Positions 1-6,396 of a DNA stretch of 7,131 nt are shown here, in pieces. Position 1 is the stretch's first letter. Each line of letters opens with the position of its first letter. A program made the translations under genes and the position numbers. Origin of the DNA: Hydrogenimonas sp. (GTDB lineage: Bacteria; Campylobacterota; Campylobacteria; Campylobacterales; Hydrogenimonadaceae); contig WGAW01000058.1 of NCBI GenBank assembly GCA_015494675.1, positions 1 through 7,131 of the forward strand, in the 5' to 3' direction. The notes under the pieces are model-generated. The model was not told where the DNA came from, did not search any database, and saw nothing but the letters and a program-made list of their open reading frames with translations.

Positions 1-473
1 CCGCCGGAACCTGCGACGGACTGGATCGAGTTCACGGTGACCTGCTGCGACGTTTCGGTATTCGAGAGCTTGGAACGCAATATCTTCCTATATTTCAATA
101 TAAGATCACCAAGTTCGAGATTCCCGCTTACCGAAGAGCTTTTTGGGGTATACGTGAAGTTTATCGTTACACTCTTCTGACCGCCCGCATCGAATCTCAA
201 AGAGTCCGGTGTTACACTGTTTAACGTAATGTTGTATTTACCGGAATCGAGTGTAATCGAATCGATAATTACGACGACATCGCCGATCTGGGCCGACGTG
301 AAGTTCAGGGTTACGGTTCCGTCCGTTGCCGTACTGCTGAAGTTTGCGGATCTTACCGTAACGGTCGTATCCGAAGAGAGCCGGTCCGTGGCGGTATCTC
401 CTCCGCCGGCACCGCAGCCGGCGATAAAGAGAGATACAAAGAGTGCGAAAATCGTGATTGAAACTCTTCTCAT
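1..473 (-). CDS. Putative lipoprotein with Ig-like beta-rich domain (3' end outside window)
   Basis: The minus-strand frame stays open for 157 codons from an ATG at 473 to the window edge, so the C-terminus is missing. The N-terminus is a lipoprotein signal: MRR, a hydrophobic stretch, then the lipobox IAGC with the lipidated cysteine at residue 20. A Gly-rich linker (GAGGGD) follows. Residues about 35-125 alternate polar and hydrophobic residues in short strands (for example TVTLNF, SVTINF, GDVVVIIDSITL), which suggests an Ig-like or beta-sandwich fold. No family is recognised with confidence. The SD-like AGGA (483-480) overlaps the stop codon of the upstream beta-barrel gene, and the ATG lies 8 bases past that stop, so the two genes are almost certainly co-transcribed. 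Seen: lipobox, open frame and spacing. Inferred: outer-membrane or periplasmic lipoprotein working with the barrel. The function is unknown. Confidence 0.8.
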   Translation of the reverse strand, partial: MRRVSITIFALFVSLFIAGCGAGGGDTATDRLSSDTTVTVRSANFSSTATDGTVTLNFTSAQIGDVVVIIDSITLDSGKYNITLNSVTPDSLRFDAGGQKSVTINFTYTPKSSSVSGNLELGDLILKYRKILRSKLSNTETSQQVTVNSIQSVAGSG

Positions 474-479
474 CTTACA

Positions 480-483
480 TCCT
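480..483 (-). promoter_or_regulatory. SD of the lipoprotein gene, overlapping the upstream stop
   Basis: AGGA on the minus strand (483 to 480) shares bases with the TAG stop (484-482) of the beta-barrel gene and sits 6 bases before the ATG at 473. The same bases also create an ATG (480-478) immediately followed by TAA, a start-stop pair just before the real start. The arrangement favours translational coupling of the two genes. Confidence 0.5.
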
Positions 484-994
484 AAAATTTATATTGGATT
501 CCGACGCCGGACTGAATATAGTAGTCCACCTGATCCATTTTGGTTACCATATAGCGGAAAAAGAGATCTATGTCGAATCTTTTGTGTACCGGAAACAGAA
601 GGCCCGCCTCTCCGCCGAAAGCCATACCGCTCTCTTCGGAGGTTCCGAATTTGTAGTTCGCGAAACCCAGAGCGATACCTATGAACGGTTTGAACCGTTC
701 ATAATCGGTAGGTATGAAGTAATCGAGCGTGCCGTTTAGCATATACTGGGATATCGTGGCACCCCTGTAGCTGCTGTCGGCTATGCCGTCAACCAGAAAC
801 AGAACCCTGTACTCATCGGTCTGGGCTCCTATACGGAGCGAGGCAGCCGCCGACGAATCGGTAAAGCTGTTCCCCAAGACCGCCTCTTTAGCCTTGATTC
901 CGTGATATTTGCCTTCGACACCCACAAGGCTCTCGGCCTGGATATGGAGCGACAGAAAAGATGCCGCTATCAGACAACCGATAATTTTTTTCAT
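482..994 (-). CDS. Small outer-membrane beta-barrel protein
   Basis: This encodes a 170-residue precursor. Residues 1-20 are a typical Sec signal peptide: MKK, a hydrophobic core, and a predicted cut after HIQA before ESLVG. The mature part alternates aromatic/hydrophobic and polar residues with turns, as in small OmpA-like or porin-like barrels of roughly eight strands. It ends in QYKF, and a terminal Phe is the usual C-terminal signal for BAM-dependent insertion. A frame-compatible TTG lies 18 bases upstream, but the ATG at 994 is chosen because AAAGGGG sits 8 bases before it and the signal peptide then starts normally. It is first in an operon with the lipoprotein gene that follows. No enzyme motif is visible and the substrate or role is unknown. 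The gene carries a 24-base inverted repeat at 680-703. The outer-membrane barrel call is firm; the subfamily is not assigned. Confidence 0.85.
   Translation of the reverse strand: MKKIIGCLIAASFLSLHIQAESLVGVEGKYHGIKAKEAVLGNSFTDSSAAASLRIGAQTDEYRVLFLVDGIADSSYRGATISQYMLNGTLDYFIPTDYERFKPFIGIALGFANYKFGTSEESGMAFGGEAGLLFPVHKRFDIDLFFRYMVTKMDQVDYYIQSGVGIQYKF
680..703. repeat. Intragenic inverted repeat, 11-base arms, 2-base spacer
   Basis: The arms are TATGAACGGTT (680-690) and AACCGTTCATA (693-703), separated by TG. All 11 arm positions pair. A second, wider pair, ATACCTA (675-681) and TAGGTAT (709-715), partly surrounds it. The repeat covers exactly eight codons of the beta-barrel gene (peptide YERFKPFI), and its axis falls on a codon boundary. 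It could form a stem of about 9 base pairs in RNA. There is no T-run, so it is not a canonical terminator. Confidence 0.8.
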
Positions 995-1002
995 TATAAA
1001 TG

Positions 1003-1009
1003 CCCCTTT
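1003..1009 (-). promoter_or_regulatory. SD that sets the start of the beta-barrel gene
   Basis: AAAGGGG on the minus strand lies 8 bases before the ATG at 994. It lies inside the reading frame opened by the TTG at 1012, which has no good SD of its own, so it argues for the ATG. Confidence 0.65.
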
Positions 1010-1026
1010 CAATAATTTCGTAAATT

Positions 1027-1036
1027 TATTATAATA
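1027..1036. promoter_or_regulatory. Symmetric divergent -10 element
   Basis: TATTATAATA is a perfect 10-base palindrome holding a consensus TATAAT on each strand: 1030-1035 on plus and 1033-1028 on minus. It lies between the divergent barrel and DUF190 genes in AT-rich DNA. For the minus strand a start near 1021 would place the transcript start about 12 bases before the barrel SD, which fits well. For the plus strand the leader would be about 85 bases. Neither side has a good -35 at 17 bases: TTTCAA (1007-1012) on plus and CATATA (1056-1051) on minus. Weak -35 boxes are common for sigma-70 promoters in Campylobacterota. Activity is inferred from sequence only. Confidence 0.5.
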
Positions 1037-1101
1037 GAGAAATTCTTAATTATATGTCGCTTGTCAAAAAACACTTAATATCACAACACACTACAAAGCC
1101 A

Positions 1102-1113
1102 TATCGGCCGATA
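1102..1113. repeat. 12-base palindrome at the DUF190 ribosome binding site
   Basis: TATCGGCCGATA is a perfect palindrome. It is flanked by CC (1099-1100) and GG (1114-1115), which could extend the pairing past one unpaired A at 1101. Its right arm overlaps the AGG (1113-1115) of the DUF190 SD. It could be an operator half-site pair or a weak SD-masking hairpin. A palindrome of this length is expected about once or twice by chance in 7 kb, so the evidence is thin. Confidence 0.35.
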
Positions 1114-1126
1114 GGAAAAAAAGTTT

Positions 1127-1477
1127 ATGAAACGTTATCTCGGAAAACGAAAACTTCTGAAAATCTACATCGGCAACGAAGACAGATTCGAAGGCAGACC
1201 TCTTTGGGAGGCCCTTTTACAAAAAGCCAAAGAGCGCGGAATAGCCGGTGCGACGGTAATAAAAGCGGTGGCCGGTCTCGGGGCCCACTCGCAGCTACAC
1301 GCTTTCAACGTATGGGTTCTCAGGCAGAAACTGCCGCTGATAGTCGAGATAATAGAGACGGAGGAGAAGATCTCGGAGTTCATGGAGAGCGTAAACGGCA
1401 TGATCGAAGAGGGGCTTGTGACTTTGAGCGATGTAGAAGTCATATCGTACAAACATCCCGCATTCGGAAACAAGTAG
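1127..1477 (+). CDS. DUF190 family PII-like protein
   Basis: This is a 116-residue cytosolic protein matching the DUF190/COG1993 pattern of small ferredoxin-like, PII-related proteins. It has an early beta strand (LLKIYIGN), GRPLWEALLQKAKERGIAGATVIKAVAGLGAHS (residues about 23-55, the family's most conserved stretch), LPLIVEIIETEEKISEFM (69-86), and a final GLVTLSDVEVISY strand (96-108). The length is normal for the family. The ATG at 1127 follows TAGGAAAAAAAG. The gene overlaps the crcB homologue downstream by one base (stop/start TAGTG), so the two are co-transcribed and probably translationally coupled. DUF190 genes are often found beside crcB, which suggests a role sensing or tuning fluoride export. 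No enzyme activity can be read from the sequence, and the ligand is unknown. Confidence 0.88.
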   Translation: MKRYLGKRKLLKIYIGNEDRFEGRPLWEALLQKAKERGIAGATVIKAVAGLGAHSQLHAFNVWVLRQKLPLIVEIIETEEKISEFMESVNGMIEEGLVTLSDVEVISYKHPAFGNK

Positions 1478-1857
1478 TGCAGATCTCGCTGCTGCTAGCC
1501 ATCGGAGCCGGAGGATTTGCCGGCGCTGTTATGCGCTATCTTTTGAGCGGATGGGTACAGAAGTTCTCCGCATCGCTCTTTCCGGTAGGGACGCTTAGTG
1601 TGAACATAATAGGGAGCTTCATAATCGGGTTCGCCGTCCTATATTTTGAAAACGTTGTGGCACCTCACCAAAAGGCGCTTGTCGTAACCGGATTTTTGGG
1701 AGCTCTGACGACATTCTCCACCTTCTCCCTGGAGACGGTTACCATGCTCCAGAGCGGCCTTTGGGGGCGGGCTGCAGCCAACGTAACGCTGAACGCCGCA
1801 CTCTGTATAGCGGCGACGATGTCGGGAATGGCCCTGTTTAAACGGCTCTACGGCTGA
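1477..1857 (+). CDS. crcB: CrcB/Fluc fluoride channel
   Basis: This 126-residue inner-membrane protein is the usual length for a CrcB/Fluc subunit. The family forms dual-topology dimers that let cytoplasmic fluoride leave the cell. Four hydrophobic spans are visible at about 3-24, 36-57, 67-90 and 98-122. Family signatures are intact: GGFAGAVMRY (12-21), GTLSVNIIGSF (38-48, including the conserved pore Asn43), and GFLGALTTFSTFSLE (72-86). The last contains the TTFSTFS segment with the two pore-lining phenylalanines (80 and 83) and the central sodium-site region. The start is GTG at 1477, whose G is the last base of the upstream TAG. The same frame is open much further upstream, but that part overlaps the DUF190 gene and does not resemble CrcB. 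A weak GGAAA (1466-1470) may be its SD. It probably acts with DUF190. Confidence 0.93.
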   Translation: MQISLLLAIGAGGFAGAVMRYLLSGWVQKFSASLFPVGTLSVNIIGSFIIGFAVLYFENVVAPHQKALVVTGFLGALTTFSTFSLETVTMLQSGLWGRAAANVTLNAALCIAATMSGMALFKRLYG

Positions 1858-1902
1858 GTCGCCCTGCCGCATGAAACAAAAAACACCATAAAGGGTCTGT
1901 AG

Positions 1903-2721
1903 ATGAAAATATATCCAGATGAAAGTCTCTTGAAACATCCGGTCAACAGTACCATGGCATACAGTTGGGCAGCCGTTAGCGGAAACTGGAAAAACAGCGC
2001 CGTCGTTGCTCTGGCGCTGCTGGTACTCTCGCTTCTGCAGATCGTACCTTTTGTCGGACTACTCTTTGGAATCGTCCAGTCCGTCATACTCTACTCTATG
2101 GGTTACTGGGTGGCCGACCGCCTGAAGCGCTACAACGATGTGGACTCCTTCAGAAACGGCATGAGAAACGAGAGTGAACGTTCGATCATGTTCGAGTTTC
2201 TTGCACCGGCGACGGGCTTTTACGTAGGTTTCGTGCTCTTTTCCATCGTCATGGCCCTGATTACTCTCGCCATCTTCTGGCTGTCGGGCGGTTTCGAAGC
2301 GGTCGTTCAGTTGCGGCAACCGATTGGAGTCGATACGACACCTGAGCAGATGTATGCATTTTATGCTCAGATTTTCACATCCTCGTCGCCCGCCATACTC
2401 TTCGTCCTGATAACTTCGCTCTTTTTCGGCTACGTGTGGCCCATGGTCTACGGCTACGCACTGCAGCAGCGTTCCTTCACCGACGCCCTGAATGCCGTAT
2501 TCATGATCTTCTCTACCGCCTTTTGGAGAGCCTCTTTCACCGCTTCATATTTCAAACTGGTCTCCATCTGGATGCTGGTGCTCTTCGGGGCGACTCTCCT
2601 GATGGGCTTTGCACTCGCCACTTTTGTCCTGATTCCGCTCTTTATCCTTATTTTGATCTGGACACTCTATTTTACATCTATCGTCTCGGCGGCGGCATAC
2701 AATATGAGCGACGATATCTGA
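1903..2721 (+). CDS. Multi-span inner-membrane protein of unknown function
   Basis: This is a 272-residue protein not recognised beyond being an integral membrane protein. The N-terminal 30 residues are polar (YPDESLLKHPVNSTMAYSWAAV). Hydrophobic spans are visible at about 32-47, 49-70, 104-127, 163-186, 219-240 and 242-263, so about six membrane passes. A polar loop at 71-100 is rich in Arg, Asn and Glu, and another lies at 128-160. The two halves may be related by duplication: a helix pair, an amphipathic loop, then more helices. I cannot show this by eye. AAGGGT (1891-1896) sits 6 bases before the ATG. The gap from crcB is 45 bases with no evident terminator, so it may share that transcript. 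No catalytic motif is seen. It resembles the loose class of uncharacterised polytopic proteins often annotated only as membrane protein. Confidence 0.8.
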   Translation: MKIYPDESLLKHPVNSTMAYSWAAVSGNWKNSAVVALALLVLSLLQIVPFVGLLFGIVQSVILYSMGYWVADRLKRYNDVDSFRNGMRNESERSIMFEFLAPATGFYVGFVLFSIVMALITLAIFWLSGGFEAVVQLRQPIGVDTTPEQMYAFYAQIFTSSSPAILFVLITSLFFGYVWPMVYGYALQQRSFTDALNAVFMIFSTAFWRASFTASYFKLVSIWMLVLFGATLLMGFALATFVLIPLFILILIWTLYFTSIVSAAAYNMSDDI

Positions 2722-2803
2722 ACGTAAAGAGATTTTGAGTAAAATAGCGGCTAATCCGTAACGGTAAAATGACAATACACCATCTCAACCTTCAAGGAAA
2801 CAA

Positions 2804-4048
2804 ATGGTCGATCTTCGGCAGATTGAAAAAGATTTCGATAGAGTCTCCGCCTCACTGAAGAGGCGCGGAGTTGATGAGAAGAGTCTGGAGAGGTTAAAAG
2901 CCCTCTTCGAAGAGAAAAAAGATGTGCAAAAGAGGCTGGAAGCGGCGCAGGCCGAACAGAACAGAATGAGCAGACTTTTCGGGCAGTACAAGAGGGAGGG
3001 GAGAGATATTTCGCAACTGCAGAGAGAGGTTGCCGAAAACAAAGAGAGGATCGCCACGCTAAACGAGGAGCTGAGGCTCCTTGAAGAGCGGCTGTTTGAA
3101 CTCGCCTCGACCATACCCAACATTCCCGATCCCGACGTACCCGACGGAGATAGCGAAGAGGAGAATGTGGAGCTTGAGCGTATCCTCAAGCCCAAAGAGT
3201 TCCCCTTTACCCCCAAAGAGCACTGGGAGCTGGCGGAGATAAACGGCTGGATAGACTTCGAAAGAGGCGTAAAGGTCGCCAAAAGCCGTTTCAGCGCCCT
3301 CAGATACGAAGGGGCAAGAGTCGAAAGAGCCCTGATAAACTACATGCTCGACTTCAACCGCAGCCGCGGGTTCGAGGAGGTCTGCGTCCCCTTCATGGCA
3401 AACTCCGAGTCTCTCTTCGGAACGGGCCAGCTACCAAAGTTCGCCGACGACCTCTTCAAGATAGAAGGGGAGGATCTATATATGATCCCCACGGCGGAAG
3501 TTCCGCTGACCAACCTTTTCAGAAACGAGATACTCAAAGTCGAAGATCTTCCGATTCGGCTCACCTCCTACACCCCCTGTTTCAGAAAGGAGGCGGGTTC
3601 GGCCGGAAGAGACACCAGAGGGATGATACGCCAGCACCAGTTCGACAAGGTGGAGCTTGTCTGTATCACGACCGAAAGCGGAAGTGACGAGATGTTCGAA
3701 GAGATGGTCTCATGCGCCTCCGACCTGCTGGCATCTTTGGGCCTTCCACACAGAAAGATGCTCCTCTGCGCGGGTGACATGGGGTTCAGCGCCGCAAAAA
3801 CCGTCGATCTGGAGGTATGGCTTCCCGGTCAGGGAAAATACAGAGAGATAAGCTCCATATCCAACACGAGGGATTTTCAGGCTCGCCGCGCGAAGATCCG
3901 CTACAAAGAGGATAAGAAGAACCGGCTGGCCAACACGCTCAACGGGTCGAGCCTCGCGGTGGGCCGGACGCTTATAGCAATTATGGAAAACTATCAGCAA
4001 GAGGACGGGTCGATCCTGATCCCGGAAGCTCTCAGAGAGTACCTGTAG
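2804..4048 (+). CDS. serS: Seryl-tRNA synthetase
   Basis: This 414-residue protein is the normal length for bacterial SerRS, the cytosolic class II enzyme that charges tRNA-Ser (and tRNA-Sec where present). Residues about 1-105 form the charged long-helix arm, an antiparallel coiled coil that grips the tRNA, ending in the linker [14 protein letters not shown] (102-115). The catalytic core has the TAEVPL serine-site loop (230-235), motif 2 with [20 protein letters not shown] (259-278), the [20 protein letters not shown] block (324-343), YREISSISN (346-354), and motif 3 [11 protein letters not shown] (380-390). All expected key residues appear present. AAGGA (2791-2795) lies 8 bases before the ATG. 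The 82-base gap upstream has TAAAAT boxes (2740-2745 and 2765-2770) but no convincing -35. pflB starts 10 bases after its stop. Confidence 0.97.
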   Translation: MVDLRQIEKDFDRVSASLKRRGVDEKSLERLKALFEEKKDVQKRLEAAQAEQNRMSRLFGQYKREGRDISQLQREVAENKERIATLNEELRLLEERLFELASTIPNIPDPDVPDGDSEEENVELERILKPKEFPFTPKEHWELAEINGWIDFERGVKVAKSRFSALRYEGARVERALINYMLDFNRSRGFEEVCVPFMANSESLFGTGQLPKFADDLFKIEGEDLYMIPTAEVPLTNLFRNEILKVEDLPIRLTSYTPCFRKEAGSAGRDTRGMIRQHQFDKVELVCITTESGSDEMFEEMVSCASDLLASLGLPHRKMLLCAGDMGFSAAKTVDLEVWLPGQGKYREISSISNTRDFQARRAKIRYKEDKKNRLANTLNGSSLAVGRTLIAIMENYQQEDGSILIPEALREYL

Positions 4049-4052
4049 GAGA
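4047..4052 (+). promoter_or_regulatory. SD of pflB overlapping the serS stop
   Basis: AGGAGA begins inside the serS stop TAG (4046-4048) and lies 6 bases before a GTG at 4059. It supports the GTG start. The nearby ATG at 4052 opens a frame that stops after five codons, so it is not the start. Confidence 0.65.
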
Positions 4053-4058
4053 TGATTC

Positions 4059-6389
4059 GTGGCCGATGAAGAGGTGATCATACTCGACGAAGAGGTTGAG
4101 GAGGCCTCTTCATCTTCTGCGCGGGAGGATGAGGAGCGAAAGGAGCGGATAGAGCATTCAAAGAGAAGGAGACTGCTCTTCGTACTTCTCGGCGCTCTCG
4201 GCGGCGCGGCGGCTCTTTTGACACTGCTGCTTATCCTCTTTTTCGACAAGGAGCCCTCGGACGTCGGCAAAGATCTCAACGCTTCAGAACTTGCCAGAAA
4301 GATCAAGTCCGCCGGAAAGATCAAGCCGCTCGCCGCACAGTCGCAGCTCGAGAGGATGATCAAGAAGGCCAACATTCTCTACGCCAAAGGAGACAAAAAA
4401 GAGGCGCTGGAGCTCTTCGAGCAGATCGCGACCTACAGCGCTTCCATATCCAACTACAATCTCGGCGTCGCACAGATGAAGCAGTCCAATTACGAAGAGG
4501 CGATCCGCTCCTTCAAAAAGGCCATACAAAACGGTGAAAACCGAACCATAAGCGCACTCAACGCGGCAGCTTGCGCGCTGTATCTGAAAGATCCGAAACG
4601 GTTCGAGTACTACCTGCAGCTGGCGGAAGCCTACCTGCCGGAGAGTTTCAACTCCCCTCTCTACAGCTACCTATACGCGATTGTCAACTACTACAGAGGA
4701 AACTTTTTCGAAATTCTCAGCGCCATAAAACACCCCGCATCCGACGCCTACAAAAAGGAGCTCGACCACCTTGGAGCGGTAAGCTACACGATCTTCGACC
4801 GCCCTTTAAGATCCATAGATCTGCTCGAGCGTAGCGCTTCGGTGCACGACGCTCTTTTCCTGGGGCAGCTCTACGCCCGCGTAGGCGACTATTCACTGGC
4901 GACACGGTATCTAAAAAAAGCGATTGAAGAGTCGAAGTACCCCCTAAAGAGCAGGAAAGCGCTCGCACTTGTAGATCTTAAAAACCAAAGACCCCAAAAC
5001 ACTTCGAAAATACTCAAGGAGCTCAAAAGGGATTTCAAAGGAAAAGGGCTCGATCTATATCCCATTAAAACACGTCTGCACCCATCGGTATACGATATAG
5101 ACGCGGCACAGAAAAGGTTCTCGGCACAGAGGCTGGTAACGGCTCCCGACGCATTCAGGCTCATCTTCGAGTTCGCCCCGTTCAAGGTTTTCAACGCCAA
5201 CCAGACCATTAACTATATCAAAAAAGGGAACGCCTCCATCTATGTGGACGAAGAGGGGGAGGCTTCGAGATATCTATCGAGAAGCTCGAAGATTTCCGGG
5301 GTCAACCTACTCATATCCAAAGCGATAAAAGCGGCTATAGAGAACAGACTTCAAAAGGCCAACGACCTTCTAAAAAGTGCTCTTGAAAGTTTTCCTAACC
5401 ACTCGATACTCCACTACAACCTCGGCCTCACCTATGCGCAGTTGGGGAACTTCACGAAAGCGAACGAACACTTCCTCAGAAGCTACCACCTCGACTCCTC
5501 CAACTACCTATCGGCCATATTCTCGCTCATGTGCGAAACGTTCACCGGCAAAACGGTCCCGCAGGTTGAGAAGTTCGTGCAGGAAGATCTGAAACAGATC
5601 GAAAATCCCGACACACGCCACAAATTCTACCAATACCTTCTCTATTTCTATCAGGGTAACTTCGCCGGCGCCTCCAAATGGCTCCAGACACCCCACGACA
5701 ACAGGCCCATCTACCTGCTGCTCGACACACTTGCGGCAGCCAACCAACAGATGTGGGAAGAGGCGAAGCGGAAGGTACGCAAGCTGCGTGACGCGATGCC
5801 GAAGGATGTGCTGGCCCATCTGCTATATCTCGAAATAGCATACAAAGATCTGGATATTAAAGCCTTCAGCTCAAAAGCGAGGCTCTATTTGAAAAAGAGA
5901 CCGCTCGATCTCGACGCGGTCTATTACGGCAGCGCATTTACGAGGGAAAACTACATCGCGATACGCTTCATCACCGGCACTCTATACCGTTTCAAAGAGC
6001 TGAGCGAGCAGAAACTGCTGGAGGAGCAGGAGGATCCGGCAGGCATAGTAGAGTCGCTGGGGCTAAGCGATATCTATCTTCGACAGTTTGAAGAGGCGTA
6101 TGTACTCTTCAACCAGCTGGTCGACCGGTACAAGCATCAGGACAGCCGAACCCTTTTCCTCGCGGCAGTGGCTTCGGTAGGGGCAGGCCATCCCGCAAAC
6201 GCCTCCGCTCTTCTCGAATTGGCGAAGCTGAGCGACCCGAACAATCTCGAGAGCCGTTACGCACTCGGGCTTCTATACCTCGAGCAGGGCAACAGCGATG
6301 CGGCGGCGATACAGTTTGCAAAGATACCGAACGGCCTCTTCAGATCAGAATATTTCGACTTTTATATCACCGGGCTCGGCAAAGAGTGA
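4059..6389 (+). CDS. pflB: PflB-like TPR flagellar motor scaffold protein
   Basis: This is a 776-residue protein. Residues 1-38 are an acidic, Ser-rich tail (EEVIILDEEVEE, then SSSS) ending in HSKRRR. A single membrane helix follows at about 39-62. By the positive-inside rule the tail is cytoplasmic and the remaining 710 residues are periplasmic. The periplasmic part is all helical with TPR-like units, clearest at about 97-130, 131-164, 262-295, 416-448, 449-482 and 730-760. From memory, C. jejuni PflB (Cj0390) has the same build, a similar size, and sits directly after serS. It forms part of the periplasmic disk scaffold that, with PflA, positions MotAB stator units around the flagellar motor. 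Family and function are assigned from architecture plus synteny, not alignment. The start is GTG with a strong SD. Any other membrane-anchored TPR protein remains possible. Confidence 0.75.
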   Translation: MADEEVIILDEEVEEASSSSAREDEERKERIEHSKRRRLLFVLLGALGGAAALLTLLLILFFDKEPSDVGKDLNASELARKIKSAGKIKPLAAQSQLERMIKKANILYAKGDKKEALELFEQIATYSASISNYNLGVAQMKQSNYEEAIRSFKKAIQNGENRTISALNAAACALYLKDPKRFEYYLQLAEAYLPESFNSPLYSYLYAIVNYYRGNFFEILSAIKHPASDAYKKELDHLGAVSYTIFDRPLRSIDLLERSASVHDALFLGQLYARVGDYSLATRYLKKAIEESKYPLKSRKALALVDLKNQRPQNTSKILKELKRDFKGKGLDLYPIKTRLHPSVYDIDAAQKRFSAQRLVTAPDAFRLIFEFAPFKVFNANQTINYIKKGNASIYVDEEGEASRYLSRSSKISGVNLLISKAIKAAIENRLQKANDLLKSALESFPNHSILHYNLGLTYAQLGNFTKANEHFLRSYHLDSSNYLSAIFSLMCETFTGKTVPQVEKFVQEDLKQIENPDTRHKFYQYLLYFYQGNFAGASKWLQTPHDNRPIYLLLDTLAAANQQMWEEAKRKVRKLRDAMPKDVLAHLLYLEIAYKDLDIKAFSSKARLYLKKRPLDLDAVYYGSAFTRENYIAIRFITGTLYRFKELSEQKLLEEQEDPAGIVESLGLSDIYLRQFEEAYVLFNQLVDRYKHQDSRTLFLAAVASVGAGHPANASALLELAKLSDPNNLESRYALGLLYLEQGNSDAAAIQFAKIPNGLFRSEYFDFYITGLGKE

Positions 6390-6396
6390 GCAAGCC

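Larger units (their letters stand above)
995..1126. other. Divergent intergenic region
   Basis: This 132-base region lies between the divergent barrel and DUF190 genes. It holds the symmetric -10 at 1027-1036, the barrel SD, and a 12-base palindrome (1102-1113) touching the DUF190 SD. I looked for a fluoride (crcB-motif) riboswitch, as expected for some crcB operons, and saw no convincing match. No small gene with a usable SD is visible. An ATG at 1054 opens a long frame but has no SD. Confidence 0.6.

Noticed and set aside
82..106. AT-rich imperfect hairpin in the lipoprotein gene (TATATT / AATATA core)
   Set aside because: The core is six A/T pairs with a bulged outer stem. Low complexity makes it unremarkable.
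229..684. 151-codon plus-strand frame over the lipoprotein and barrel genes
   Set aside because: It crosses two genes with clear signal peptides on the other strand, and its product has no coherent features.
1054..1476. Upstream extension of the crcB frame to an ATG at 1054, giving a 267-residue protein
   Set aside because: The first 141 residues overlap the DUF190 gene in another frame, are rich in Arg and Ser, and have no SD. CrcB homology begins exactly at the GTG at 1477.
2845..2870. Hairpin in early serS (CTCCGCCTC pairing with GAGGC and GGAG around a 2-base bulge)
   Set aside because: It is bulged and within coding sequence. Similar imperfect stems occur several times in the window by chance, and no leader or T-box element accompanies it.
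2785..3282. 165-codon antisense open frame under the start of serS
   Set aside because: The product is dominated by Ser, Leu and Phe, as expected from the reverse strand of a Glu/Arg/Lys-rich coiled coil.
3731..3761. Eight-base inverted repeat GCATCTTT / AAAGATGC with a 15-base loop in serS
   Set aside because: With loops of this size allowed, about this many 8-base pairs are expected by chance in 7 kb.
3710..4375. 221-codon antisense open frame across the serS-pflB junction
   Set aside because: It lies opposite two well-supported genes, has a Ser-rich low-complexity product typical of shadow frames, and has no recognisable domain.
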